Program-made: the position numbers and the translations under genes | NCBI GenBank assembly: GCA_963744935.1 | Contig: CAVUVM010000003.1 | Span: forward strand, 248,001 to 312,000 | DNA length: 64,000 nucleotides | DNA from: Bog-473 sp963744935 | Lineage (GTDB): Bacteria > Actinomycetota > Acidimicrobiia > Acidimicrobiales > RAAP-2 | Reading direction: 5' to 3' | The notes under the pieces: generated by a model | Told to the model about the DNA's origin: nothing | Seen by the model: the letters and a program-made list of their open reading frames with translations, nothing else | The model's database searches: none | Shown here: positions 41,979 through 51,477 of the stretch, piece by piece | Numbering within the stretch: position 1 is the stretch's first letter | How the letters are laid out: each line of letters opens with the position of its first letter

Positions 41979-43331
41979 GTGCCCACCACGCCCGACAACC
42001 GGCCTGCGCGCGGGAGGGATAAGGACGGCGCGATCTCCATCGAGGAGATCGAGGACGCCGTCGTCGACGGCGACAGTCCCGTTGCGGTCCGCACGGGCAC
42101 GGCCCGGTCGGCCCTGCGGCACCGGACCTTCCGCATCGTCTTCCTGGGCGCCTTCGCGTCGAACATCGGCACCTGGATGCAGAATGTGGTCCTCGGCGCC
42201 TACGCCTACGACCTCACCCACTCGAGCATCTTCGTCGGGGTCATCATCTTCGCCCAGCTGGGGCCGACCCTGGTCCTGCCCATGGTGGGCGGGCTGCTGG
42301 CCGACAAGATCGACCGCAAGCGCCTCTTGATCCTCCTCTCCCTGGAGCAACTCGTCTTTTCGCTCGGGGTGGCGCTCGTGGTGCTCTCGCCGCGCCCGTC
42401 CCACGTCCTGCTCGTCGTCATGGTGCTGCTGGTCGGCGCCGGGAGCGCCATGTTCGGGCCGGCCTACTCGGCCATCCTGCCGGGACTGGTCGGCAATGAG
42501 GACCTGCCCGGGGCAATCTCGCTCAACTCGGCCCAGATGAACGCGTCACGGGTCATCGGACCGGTCATCGGCGGGCTCCTGTATTCGGCTATCGGGCCCG
42601 CCTGGGTCTTCGTGGGCAACGCGGCCACGTACCTCTTCGTCGTCGCCGCTCTGCTGATGGTGACCTTGCCCGCAGTCCCCCAGATCGCCACGCACGCCAG
42701 CCGCTGGCGGCAGCTCACGGCCGGCATCACGGTGGCCCGCACCGACCCGGTGGTCGGGCGCTGCCTCGTGACGGTCTTCCTCTTCTCTCTCCTGGCCCTG
42801 GCCTTCATCGGGCAGATGCCTGTGGTGGCGGCGCACAACCTCGGGATCAACCTGTCCAAGTCGGCGGACTACGGGATCCTCTATGCGTGCTTCGGGGCGG
42901 GCGCCCTCGCCGGCGCCATCTCGATCGGCACCGTGTTCGCCCACACGTCCAAACCGTTGCTCGTACGGGTCTGCCTCGTCGGCTACTCGCTCTCGCTCTG
43001 TGCGTTCGCGTTACAACGCTCCATCGTCCCGGCCGACGTCAACGTGGCCGTGACGGGCGCCTTCTACTTCGCGTTCATCACCGCGCTCAACACGACCCTC
43101 CAGTCGCGCCTGCCCGAAAACGTGCGCGGACGCGTGATGGCACTGTGGATGATGGGCTTCGGCGGCACCGTGGGCATCGGCAACCTGATCTTCGGTCCCA
43201 TCGTCGCAGCCGTGGGCATCACCAACGTCCTGCTCTTCGGCTCGGTGGTGGCACTCGGCCTCGCCTGGTACGCCGACGTCCGCGCCGGGCCCGAGGTTCA
43301 GGTCGTGCTGGGGGCCGAGCTGGCCCAGTAG
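41979..43331 (+). CDS. MFS transporter, EntS-like (MFS_3)
   Basis: The 450-residue protein has about 12 transmembrane segments, starts RTFRIVFLGAFASNIGTWMQN as in the MFS_3 group (relatives of enterobactin exporter EntS), and has GLLADKIDRKRL as motif A. It probably exports a small molecule. An acidic N-terminal tail of about 45 residues precedes it. The start is the GTG at 41979; the ribosome binding site is weak. Its 3' end overlaps the convergent acyl-CoA synthetase by 34 bases. Confidence 0.88.
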   Translation: MPTTPDNRPARGRDKDGAISIEEIEDAVVDGDSPVAVRTGTARSALRHRTFRIVFLGAFASNIGTWMQNVVLGAYAYDLTHSSIFVGVIIFAQLGPTLVLPMVGGLLADKIDRKRLLILLSLEQLVFSLGVALVVLSPRPSHVLLVVMVLLVGAGSAMFGPAYSAILPGLVGNEDLPGAISLNSAQMNASRVIGPVIGGLLYSAIGPAWVFVGNAATYLFVVAALLMVTLPAVPQIATHASRWRQLTAGITVARTDPVVGRCLVTVFLFSLLALAFIGQMPVVAAHNLGINLSKSADYGILYACFGAGALAGAISIGTVFAHTSKPLLVRVCLVGYSLSLCAFALQRSIVPADVNVAVTGAFYFAFITALNTTLQSRLPENVRGRVMALWMMGFGGTVGIGNLIFGPIVAAVGITNVLLFGSVVALGLAWYADVRAGPEVQVVLGAELAQ

Positions 43332-44884
43332 GTCTCGCGCAGGACCTTCTTGTAGAGCTTCCCGTTCTCCCCGCGGGGCAGCGCGTCGGTGAAATCGACC
43401 GACTGCGGGCACTTGTAGTGCGAGAGATGGTCCCGGCAGAAGGCCATGATCTCGGCCTCGAGCTCGGGCCCGGGGACGACGCCGGGTGCGGGCTGGACCA
43501 CGGCCTTCACCTCCTCGCCCATCTCCGGCTCGGGGATCCCGAAGACCGCCACGTCGGCCACCGCGGGGTGCAGCACCAGGACGTCCTCGATCTCCTGTGG
43601 GTAGATGTTGACGCCCCCCGACACGATCATGAAGAGCTTGCGGTCGGTCAGGTAGAGATAGCCCTCGTCGTCGAGGTGTCCGACGTCCCACAGCGTGGCC
43701 CAACCCTTGTCGTTGAAGGTCTCCCTCGTCTTCTCGGGGTCGTGGTTGTACTCGAAGGTGACCTTGCGGTTCCCGCTGCCGAAGTAGACGACGCCGTCTT
43801 CGCCTGCCGGCAACTCCTCGCCCTCGTCGTCACACACGTGCACCTCGCCCCAGATGGCCTTGCCGACGGAGCCGGGGTGGCTGAGGGCCTCCTCGGAGGT
43901 AATCCAGGTCATCCCCAGTCCCTCCGTCCCCGAGTAGTACTCGTGGATGATCGGTCCCCACCACTCGATCATGCGGCGCTTCACCTCGGGTGCGCACGGG
44001 GCAGCCGCGTGCACGACAGAACGCAACGAGGAGACGTCGTAGCGAGCGCGCACCTCGTCGGGCAGTTTCAACATCCGCACGAACATGGTCGGGACGAATT
44101 GCGCGTGCGTCACACGGTGCCGCTCTATGAGCGCCAGGCACTCCTCGGGATCGAAGCGCTCCATCAGCACCACGGTCCCGCCCATACGCTGCGCCGTCAT
44201 CGACCACACCAGCGGCGCTGAGTGGTATAGCGGAGCGGGGCTGAGGTAGACGCTGCCCTCGCCGAAGCCCATGATGTGCTCGAGCATCGGCACGAGCGTG
44301 GCGCTGGTGCCGAAGGGATCGGCGGTGAGGGGGCGCCGGATCCCCTTGGGATGGCCGGTCGTGCCTGACGAGTAGAGCATGGCGAAGCCCTCGAGCTCCT
44401 CGTCCAGGGGCTCGCCGGGAAAGCCCGCGACGAACTCGTCGTAGGAGGTGTGGCCGGCCGCCACCGGTTCGCCCACCATGAGGCGCAGGCCGACGTCGGG
44501 CGTCAGCGCGCACAGCTCCTCGGCCAGCCGTGACAGGCGGGCGGAGGTGATCAGCGTGTGCGCCCCGCAGTCGTTGACGATGTACGCCGCCTCGTCCGCC
44601 GTCAGGTGCGAGTTGGCGAGCGTGTAGTAGACGCCACTGCGCTGGAGCCCGAACACGACCTCGTGGGTCCGGCGGTCGTTGGGCAGCAGCACCGCGACGT
44701 GGTCGCCCGGGCGCAAACCGTGCGAGTACAGGGCCTGAGCGAGGCGCGCCGAGCGCTCTTCGAGCTCGGCAAAGGTGACCACCTGCCCCGCCGCGGTGAT
44801 GAGGGCGGGGCGGCGGCCGGCGTCACCGGTGGCGTAGGTTGCGGGGCGGAAGTGGGTCGGGCGGGTGTCGGCAGGGCTCACCAC
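43298..44884 (-). CDS. acyl-CoA synthetase (AMP-forming)
   Basis: The 528-residue ANL-superfamily enzyme has the P-loop motif YSSGTTGHPKG, YYSGTEGLG (motif A5), the YLTDRKLFMIVSGGVNIYPQEIE hinge and the catalytic lysine motif PRGENGKLYKK near the end. It would activate fatty or aromatic acids to CoA thioesters by way of acyl-AMP. The GTG at 44884 or the adjacent GTG at 44881 is the start, with GAGGG just upstream. Its 3' end overlaps the convergent MFS gene. Substrate is unknown. Confidence 0.93.
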   Translation of the reverse strand: MVSPADTRPTHFRPATYATGDAGRRPALITAAGQVVTFAELEERSARLAQALYSHGLRPGDHVAVLLPNDRRTHEVVFGLQRSGVYYTLANSHLTADEAAYIVNDCGAHTLITSARLSRLAEELCALTPDVGLRLMVGEPVAAGHTSYDEFVAGFPGEPLDEELEGFAMLYSSGTTGHPKGIRRPLTADPFGTSATLVPMLEHIMGFGEGSVYLSPAPLYHSAPLVWSMTAQRMGGTVVLMERFDPEECLALIERHRVTHAQFVPTMFVRMLKLPDEVRARYDVSSLRSVVHAAAPCAPEVKRRMIEWWGPIIHEYYSGTEGLGMTWITSEEALSHPGSVGKAIWGEVHVCDDEGEELPAGEDGVVYFGSGNRKVTFEYNHDPEKTRETFNDKGWATLWDVGHLDDEGYLYLTDRKLFMIVSGGVNIYPQEIEDVLVLHPAVADVAVFGIPEPEMGEEVKAVVQPAPGVVPGPELEAEIMAFCRDHLSHYKCPQSVDFTDALPRGENGKLYKKVLRETYWASSAPSTT

Positions 44885-44955
44885 CCTCTTCTAGCCGATC
44901 CGGCCAGCGCGGCGACCATCCCGTATGCCCCAACCGTCCTGGGCGTTCTCACTGT

Positions 44956-45105
44956 GTGCCCCTGGGCCAGATCACCCGGCGAACGCCGCTCGGGCGGCTC
45001 GGCGAGCCTCAGGACGTCGCCCGCGCCGTCCTCTTCCTGGCCGATCCCGCCAACCGCTACATCACCGGCCAGGTACTCGTGGTCGACGGCGGACTGACCT
45101 GCTGA
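44956..45105 (+). pseudogene. C-terminal fragment of an SDR dehydrogenase
   Basis: The frame reads TPLGRLGEPQDVARAVLFLA, then NRYITGQVLVVDGG to a stop at 45105. This is the C-terminus of FabG-like short-chain dehydrogenases. Nothing of the cofactor-binding or catalytic parts precedes it; the upstream DNA belongs to the divergent acyl-CoA synthetase start. It is a relic of about 50 residues left by a deletion, and a second remnant in the same 4-kb patch. Confidence 0.75.
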
Positions 45106-45112
45106 TGCGTGC

Positions 45113-45945
45113 TCAGCCTCGGCGAGGCGACCAGGTCCAGCGCCGCAGGCCGACGAAGATGCCGGCCGCACCCCAGATCAGCATCACTCCGAGGTCTTGC
45201 CACGGCCAAAACGGCGTGCCGCGCTCGCCGGTGAACGACCCCACCAGCGCATCGATGAGGTGGCGAATGGGGAAGAAGTCGGCGAACGTCGCCAGACCCG
45301 ACCCGGGCGCGATGGGGAACCACAGTCCTGACAACGCGACGAGGATGAAGAAGGTCAGGCTCACAATCGGCCCGGCCGAATCCTGGTTGGGCACCAGCGT
45401 GCTCACGCCCACACCCATGGCGCTGTAACAGACCATGGCGACGAGCAATGTGACGATGAAGGGCGCCCAGTGGGCCGGACCCCTCACGCCGTAGCCGAGC
45501 CAGCCCACCACCAGCAGCAGCACCACCCCCATGACCGCCACGATGATGGCGTTGATGATCAGCGCATCCATCAGCATCCAGGTCGGCAGCGGGCTGAGAC
45601 GCAGGCGCTTGAGCAGGCCCGTCTCGCGACGGTTCACCAATATGATGGCGAGGATGGTGAAGCAGGCGGCCATGACCCCGTACCCACAGAAGCCCGCCAC
45701 GTAGTAATCGATCAGCTTGATGCCGCCATAGGACCTCACGGTGCTCGCTCCCGCCGTCGCGCCCAGGAGGATGAGGAAGACGACGGAGAACGACGATCGT
45801 CATCGAGCGCGCCGATGGGGTTCAGCCAGAACGACAACTGTTCGAAGCCGACCTGGCGCACCACCAGGCCCACGTCGCTCCAACCGCGGAGGCTGCCCCG
45901 CTGGGGTGCGGAGACCGCCAAGCCGGGCTCGGAGAGCGCGCTCAC
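45113..45945 (-). CDS. ABC-2 type permease, frameshifted
   Basis: The downstream piece (45739-45113) is a multi-helix ABC-2 permease with LVNRRETGLLKRLRLSPLP and GLWFPIAPG. An upstream piece starts at the GTG at 45945, which overlaps the ATPase stop as GTGA, and reads to FWLNPIGAL; the frame then slips near 45755-45775, and the family text (VVFLILLGATAG) resumes in the next frame. The net change is one base. With the ATPase gene it would make a drug- or lipid-export pump of the daunorubicin DrrAB type. Either the gene is broken or an indel error is present. Confidence 0.78.
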
Positions 45946-46844
45946 TCGCCCGACCTCGTCAGACCGAGATAGATGTCCTCGAGCGAGACTCGCAGGACGG
46001 ACAGACCCGGCAGCGCGTGGCCGTTCGCCAGCGCCCAGCCGGTGAGGTCGTGCAGCACCGACAGCTCGTCTTCGGTGTGGATCTCCACCATGTTGTCGCC
46101 GACTGTGACCGCATCGACGGGCAACTCCGACCGCGCCACACCGTCAGGCAGGCGGAAGCGGATGGTGACAGAACCGAGGTCGCGGCCGCCGATGGACAAC
46201 GGCGTGCCGCTGGCCACGATCTGTTGGCCGAACAGCACTGCCACCTGGTCGGCCAGCGCCTCGACCTCGTCCATGTAGTGCGTGGTCAAGAGCACCGTGG
46301 TCCCGTCGGTGGCGAGACGGCGGATGAGGTCCCACGTCTCGCGCCGCCCGGAGGGGTCGAGCCCCGTTGTCGGCTCGTCGAGAAACAACAACTCGGGGTT
46401 CCCGATGATCCCGAGCCCGACATCGAGGCGCCGTTGTTGTCCCCCCGAAAGACGCTTGACGCGGTCGTCGGCCTTCTCGGCTAACCCGATCAGCTCAATC
46501 ACCTCATCGACCGGCCGCGGGTTCGGGTAGTAGCCGGCGTTGCGCGTCAGCACCTGGCGCACGGAGTAGTAGGGCTCGATAGCCAGCTCCTGGAGGATGA
46601 CGCCGATCCGGGTGCGCAGCCAGCGCTGCGTGGCGCGGTCCGCCGGATCGACCCCCAGCGTCTCGACGCGCCCGCCGCTGCGACGGCGGAACCCTTCGAG
46701 GATCTCCACCGTCGTGGTCTTGCCGGCGCCGTTCGGCCCGAGGAGCGCGAACACCTCGCCCTTTTGCACCTCGAAGCTCACGTCGCGCACCGCGACGGTG
46801 TCCCCGTAGGACTTGGCGAGGTGCTCGACGGTCACCGCTGGCAC
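45942..46844 (-). CDS. ABC transporter ATPase, DrrA-like
   Basis: The 300-residue ATPase has Walker A GPNGAGKT at residues 36-43, signature LSGGQQRR, Walker B LLFLDEPTTGLD and the H-loop TTHYMDE. The C-terminal accessory region fits DrrA-type drug-export ATPases. It precedes the ABC-2 permease gene with a four-base overlap. The start is taken at the GTG at 46844. A MarR-type gene lies about 130 bases upstream on the same strand and might control it. Confidence 0.92.
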   Translation of the reverse strand: MPAVTVEHLAKSYGDTVAVRDVSFEVQKGEVFALLGPNGAGKTTTVEILEGFRRRSGGRVETLGVDPADRATQRWLRTRIGVILQELAIEPYYSVRQVLTRNAGYYPNPRPVDEVIELIGLAEKADDRVKRLSGGQQRRLDVGLGIIGNPELLFLDEPTTGLDPSGRRETWDLIRRLATDGTTVLLTTHYMDEVEALADQVAVLFGQQIVASGTPLSIGGRDLGSVTIRFRLPDGVARSELPVDAVTVGDNMVEIHTEDELSVLHDLTGWALANGHALPGLSVLRVSLEDIYLGLTRSGE

Positions 46845-46976
46845 GGCGACCCCGTATTCCCAGGGCGGATCGCGCCCGCACGCCGAACTCGGATGAGTAG
46901 TCCCGTCGGCATGCCGCCGACGCTACCTGGGGCCGAGGCGGGTCTAGCCCAGAGCACCGCCAGGAGTCGCTGCCGG

Positions 46977-47426
46977 CTAGGCCGAGGCGGCGACCTCCAC
47001 CGTCACATCGCCACGGTCGAGCACTTTGTCCAACAGGTCGCGCAGCTGGCGCAGTTCGGCGTCCGAGAGCACCGAGAAGGCGGCGGGCGGGATCGACAGC
47101 GTGGCGTCGATCTCGGCCGCCAGCTTCCGGCCCGTTTCGGTCAGCACGATGATCTTGACCCGCCGGTCATCGGGCGACGCCTCGCGCCGAGCCAGGCCCC
47201 TGTCGTCCAGGTCGTCGACGAGGGCCGTGATGTAAGAGGGGTCGCAGCCGATGCCCCGGGCCATCTCGCCCATCGAGACCCCGTCTTCGCGGCCGAGGCG
47301 CATGAGCATCTTGATGACGCCGGGCGAAAGCTTCATCCGCACGCCCAGCGCCGCCATCCGCTCCACGTATTCGCCCTCGAAGGTGATGCGGCGGAGCCTC
47401 TCGAAGGCCTCCTCGGCCATACCCAT
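46977..47426 (-). CDS. MarR-family transcriptional regulator
   Basis: The 149-residue protein has the winged-helix segment SMGEMARGIGCDPSYITALV (helix-turn-helix) and the wing RREASPDDRRVKIIVLTETG, the MarR signature. It is divergent from an MFS drug-exporter gene with 67 bases between their starts, a layout in which MarR proteins normally repress the exporter and themselves. The ATG at 47426 is used. Its ligand is unknown. Confidence 0.93.
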   Translation of the reverse strand: MGMAEEAFERLRRITFEGEYVERMAALGVRMKLSPGVIKMLMRLGREDGVSMGEMARGIGCDPSYITALVDDLDDRGLARREASPDDRRVKIIVLTETGRKLAAEIDATLSIPPAAFSVLSDAELRQLRDLLDKVLDRGDVTVEVAASA

Positions 47427-47454
47427 CGCGTGATTGTCCCACCGCCGAAACTCT

Positions 47455-47482
47455 TTGACAAGTCTCTATCTTTGAGTATTAT
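47455..47482 (+). promoter_or_regulatory. strong sigma-70-type promoter of the MFS gene
   Basis: A perfect -35 TTGACA (47455-47460), a 16-base spacer and a -10 TATTAT (47477-47482) face the MFS gene. Transcription would start near 47489, so the ATG at 47494 has a leader of about four bases and no ribosome binding site: a nearly leaderless mRNA. The repeated TTTGA elements overlap the promoter and could be part of the MarR operator. Confidence 0.75.
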
Positions 47483-47493
47483 GAAATAACCTC

Positions 47494-49050
47494 ATGTCCT
47501 CCCCGGCCACGGCCTTCCGTCTGACCCCCGCGCTGCGCCGCACGTCCACCGTCGTCGTGCTGGGGTCGATCATGTCGATCCTCGACACGACGATCGTCGC
47601 CGTCGCCCTCGCCACCCTGGGCCGGGACTTCCACGTCTCGGTCACCACCATCCAGTGGGTCGCCACCGGCTACCTCCTCGCGCTCGCCATGGTCACTCCG
47701 GTCACTGGCTGGGCGGTCGATCGATTCGGGGCGAAGAAGATCTGGATGGGCTCCACCGCCCTCTTCGTGATCGGGTCCAGCCTCTGCGGCCTCGCCTGGT
47801 CGGCCGACTCCCTCATCTTCTTCCGCATCCTCCAGGGCATCGGCGGCGGGATGCTGCTCCCGGTGGGCCAGTCGATCCTGGCCCGCGCCGCCGGGCCGCA
47901 ACGAATGGGACGCGTGATGAGCATCATCGGGGTGCCGATGGTGATGGGGCCGATCATGGGGCCCGTCATCGGTGGCCTGATCGTCTCCAACTACAGCTGG
48001 CGCTGGATCTTCTACATCAACGTCCCGATCGGCATCGTCACGCTCATCCTCTCGCACCGGTGGTTGCCCAAGTTCGACACGGAAGAGCGGTCGTCTTCGG
48101 CCTTCGACACCTTCGGGTTCTGTTTGCTGTCGCCCGGCCTCGCCGCGCTCGTCTACGCGCTCTCGGAGGTCGGAACGACCGGCAGCTTCACCAGCCCGGC
48201 GGTCCTCGTGAGCTTCGTCCTTGGGGTCGGGCTCATGGCGGGGTTCATCCTTCACGCCTTGCACCGCAAGAACCCGCTGCTCGACCTACACCCTTTCAAG
48301 AATCGCAACTTCGCCATTGCAAACGTCTGCATCTTCGTCATCGGCGCCACGCTGTACGGATCAATGTTCCTGCTGCCGATCTACTACCAGGTGGCACGCG
48401 GCCAGGAGGCATGGGTGGCCGGGCTCTTGATGGCACCCCAGGGCATCGGTGCCGCCTGCATCATGCGCTGGGCCGGCAGCGTCACCGACCGGGTGGGGCC
48501 CCGCCGGGTGGTGCCCTGCGGGATCCTCCTCATGGCCGCAGCGACCGTCCCCTTCGCCTTCGTCACCACCTCGACCAGCTGGGCCCTCCTCGCCGTCACG
48601 CTCTTCGTGCGCGGTCTCGGACTCGGGCTCTCGATGATGCCGGTGACGGCGGCGGCGTATTTCGACCTCAACCACGCCGAGATCCCCAAGGCCTCCACGG
48701 TGATGAACATCGTCCGGCTGATCGGCGGCTCTGTCGCCACCGCGCTGTTCGCAGTCGTCCTGGAGCGCCAGATCATCGCCAACCTCGGTCCCACCGCAGC
48801 CAAGGCGGGTGGCTCCGCCGGTGTCATCGGCGCCACCACCAAGCTCCCGCCCCAGATCGCTGACCCTGTTGCCGCCGCCTTCGCGCACACCTTCTGGTGG
48901 TCTGTCGCGGCGATCATGATCGCCTTCATCCCCACCCTCTTCCTCCCCAACCGCGCCGCCACAGCCTTGCCCGGCCCGGCCGCCGGCACCGAGCCGGTCG
49001 GAAACAACCCCGACGAGGAGCAGCGCGTGGCCGGCGCCATGCTCGACTGA
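47494..49050 (+). CDS. MFS multidrug exporter, DHA2/EmrB type
   Basis: The 518-residue protein has about 14 transmembrane segments, with SILDTTIVAVALATL in helix 1 and GWAVDRFGAKKIW as motif A, the EmrB/QacA pattern. It exports drugs or metabolites by proton antiport. A divergent MarR gene and a strong, overlapping promoter suggest inducible expression. The ATG at 47494 has no ribosome binding site, in keeping with the leaderless promoter. Its stop lies within the start region of the PrmC-like gene. Confidence 0.92.
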   Translation: MSSPATAFRLTPALRRTSTVVVLGSIMSILDTTIVAVALATLGRDFHVSVTTIQWVATGYLLALAMVTPVTGWAVDRFGAKKIWMGSTALFVIGSSLCGLAWSADSLIFFRILQGIGGGMLLPVGQSILARAAGPQRMGRVMSIIGVPMVMGPIMGPVIGGLIVSNYSWRWIFYINVPIGIVTLILSHRWLPKFDTEERSSSAFDTFGFCLLSPGLAALVYALSEVGTTGSFTSPAVLVSFVLGVGLMAGFILHALHRKNPLLDLHPFKNRNFAIANVCIFVIGATLYGSMFLLPIYYQVARGQEAWVAGLLMAPQGIGAACIMRWAGSVTDRVGPRRVVPCGILLMAAATVPFAFVTTSTSWALLAVTLFVRGLGLGLSMMPVTAAAYFDLNHAEIPKASTVMNIVRLIGGSVATALFAVVLERQIIANLGPTAAKAGGSAGVIGATTKLPPQIADPVAAAFAHTFWWSVAAIMIAFIPTLFLPNRAATALPGPAAGTEPVGNNPDEEQRVAGAMLD

Positions 49051-49847
49051 CTGTCGACGCGGACTCGACGAGGCTCGCAGCCCTGACCGGCCGGCTCGCC
49101 CGAGGCGGCTGCGTCGCGGCCGCCGAGGAAGCCCGAGAGCTCGTCGCATCCGCCGGCGGCGACACCGCGCTCCTCGAGTCGCTCGTGGCTCGCCGCCTCG
49201 ACGGGGAGCCGCTGGCCTGGCTCACCGGGCGGGCCGCCTTCGGCCCCATCGGCGTGCAGGTCCAGCCCGGCGTCTACGTGCCGCGCTGGCAGAGCATCGC
49301 CTTGGCGCGGCGTGCGGCCGCGCGGCTCCCCGAGCACGGGTGCGCCTTGGATTTGTGCACCGGCACGGGCGCGATCGCCCTGGCGCTCCAGGCTGCTCGT
49401 CCTCAGGCGCGGGTCGTTGCAACCGACAACGACCCGCGGGCCGTGGCCTGCGCCCGCGCCAACGGCGTCGAGGTGGCGGCGGGTGACCTGTTCTCCCCGC
49501 TGGAACGCTCACTACACGGCCACGTCGACGTCGTCGTGGCCGTCGCGCCCTACGTCCCCTCCGCCGCGCTCGGCTTCCTGCCGAACGACACTCTCCGCCA
49601 CGAAGACCCGGCGCACTACGACGGCGGGCCCGACGGCACCGAGGTCCTCCGCCGGGTCGTCGCCGGAGCCTCCCGCTTCCTCCGGCCCGGTGGTGCGCTC
49701 CTCCTCGAACTCGGAGGCGAGCAGGCCGACCTGCTCGAACCGGTGCTCGCAGGCCACGGTTTCGTCGATGTCGACACGTGGTGGGACGAGGACGGCGACA
49801 TCCGGGGCGTCGAGGCCACGTTGGCGGCGCAGGCAGACGAGCGCTGA
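49047..49847 (+). CDS. PrmC-related protein (glutamine-N5) methyltransferase
   Basis: The roughly 266-residue product has an N-terminal helical part, GEPLAWLTGRAAFG and PGVYVPRW as in PrmC/HemK relatives, SAM motif I LDLCTGTGAIALAL, and APYVP where classical PrmC has NPPY. The altered motif is close to the actinobacterial PrmC-related subfamily (TIGR03704 type), where it reads NAPYVP; here the Asn is Val. The start is unclear: no ATG or GTG fits, and the CTG at 49047, overlapping the MFS stop, is the best guess. Translation by coupling from the MFS gene is likely. True release-factor methylation is uncertain. Confidence 0.7.
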   Translation: MTVDADSTRLAALTGRLARGGCVAAAEEARELVASAGGDTALLESLVARRLDGEPLAWLTGRAAFGPIGVQVQPGVYVPRWQSIALARRAAARLPEHGCALDLCTGTGAIALALQAARPQARVVATDNDPRAVACARANGVEVAAGDLFSPLERSLHGHVDVVVAVAPYVPSAALGFLPNDTLRHEDPAHYDGGPDGTEVLRRVVAGASRFLRPGGALLLELGGEQADLLEPVLAGHGFVDVDTWWDEDGDIRGVEATLAAQADER

Positions 49848-49881
49848 CCGAGGCGCCCCCGGGCGCAGGCCGAGCCGCCGC

Positions 49882-51374
49882 TCAGCGTCGAGCGAACACC
49901 AGAGCGACCGTGCTGCGGTCGACGACGTGCCATCGGGTGTCGCGGCAGCAGGTACTCGCTCAACGGTGTGTCGGGTGCCCACACGACGTAGTCGACGTGA
50001 TACGCGGCAAGGATGGGAACGGGATTCGTGGTCATGTCACTGACCGCGAAGAACTCGGTCAGCACACGCCCCTCGAACAGGTCGGTCCTCCCGTCGACGA
50101 ACGTGGCGCGGTGCCGCGCGATGGAGTAGTCGCCCCAGGTGTACTGCGTGAAGATCCGGCCCGGGTGTGCGCTGAGGTAGTCGAAGGCCTGCACCGGTAG
50201 TTCGGGCGAGACGGAGCCCGCCGGCACCGATGGGGCCGCCAGGATCACGATGGCCAAGACCGCCAGGCCACCGCCGGCCCAGCGCCTCCACGTCGTGCTC
50301 CAGGCGGACCGAGCCGGGAGCGACGCGGCAAGGCCGACGGTCACCAGCATCAGGTACACGGCGAGGCGCTGGGTCTGCAGCGCCTCGATGAACAAGAAGG
50401 CGGCGAGCGACGATTCGAGCACGGGCAGGCGCCGGAGCCAGACGCAGGCGAGCAGGACACCCAGCGGGACGGCGAAGACCACAAGGGTGCGCCAGTGAGT
50501 GCAAATCCGGTGAGTTCCACTCACTGATGTACTTGCTGATCTGCCCGTTGTGGGCAACAGCGGCGTCGTAGGCCAGGAGCCCCGGACCGTACGGCGTGAG
50601 GCATGATGCGAGCACGCTGCCGATCAGGGCGAGGACGAGGGCACGGGTGTGTCGCGACTGCTGCACGCCGTGGAGCTGCACCACCCGGCGGGCCGGGATC
50701 ACCGACCAGAGCAGTTCCAGGCCGATGACGAACAATCCCAAGAGGATCGACCCATGGGTGTTGACCCATGCCAGGCACAGCGGCGGGAGCGCGAAGAGCC
50801 AACGCGGGTTGGCCCGTGCCTTTGCCAGCACCAGCAATTCCGCGGGGAACCAGACCAACGAGAAGTCCAGCCCCCTGTCGGCCACGACCACGCTTGCGAT
50901 GCCGAGCGAGAGCAGCAAGACGATGACCACCACCCGGCCACCGCGTGCGCCGAGGGTTCGCGCGTACGAGGCGCTCGCCAGGAGGCAAAGACCACCCAGC
51001 ACGATCCCGTAGATGTCGAAGGCCGCGGCACCAAAGGCCCGGTAGAGGGAGGCCAATGCGACTTCGGAGCCCCACTCGTCGGCCACCCACCGGCGATGCG
51101 ACTCGGTGTAGGAGAACGGGTCGAGCCCGATGATGCTGTGATGGGCCAGCATCCACTGGCCGGCGGCCAACGACCAGAACTCGTCGTTCGAGAGCGGATG
51201 GTCCAGGGCGACGGCGGCGATGAAGCCGATGCCGAGGGCGAGCCCGACCAGTTCGATGGAACGCTGCGAGAGACGGCGGCGGGGTACCGCCTCAGGCCGT
51301 TCATGCAAGGCAGCAGGGGCGGCGCCGGCCGTCGGCACATCGCGTGTCTCGACGGCCCTGACGCTCGCCTGCAC
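49882..51374 (-). CDS. polytopic membrane protein, unknown, two frameshifts
   Basis: Three frame segments add up to one protein of about 495 residues with roughly 10 transmembrane helices. It starts at the GTG at 51374 (GGGGGGAG upstream), has NDEFWSLAAGQWMLAHHS and DPFSYT, and a C-terminal soluble part with GRIFTQYTWGDY, DGRTDLF and VDYVVWAPDTPLSEYLL. The frame slips near 50495 (an extra C in the coding strand) and near 49942. Past the second slip, RWHVVDRSTVALVF leads to a stop at 49882. The layout resembles glycosyltransferase-like membrane proteins of the PMT/GT-C type, but I cannot assign a family firmly. Broken gene or sequencing errors are both possible. Confidence 0.65.
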
Positions 51375-51477
51375 TACTCCCCCCTCGTGCCGGACCTCAC
51401 TGGCACCCCTGCTCCGCACCGTACAACGCCGGCACACACACCACCGTCGCAGGTCGGTTGCGATCCCGTCGCTTTGC

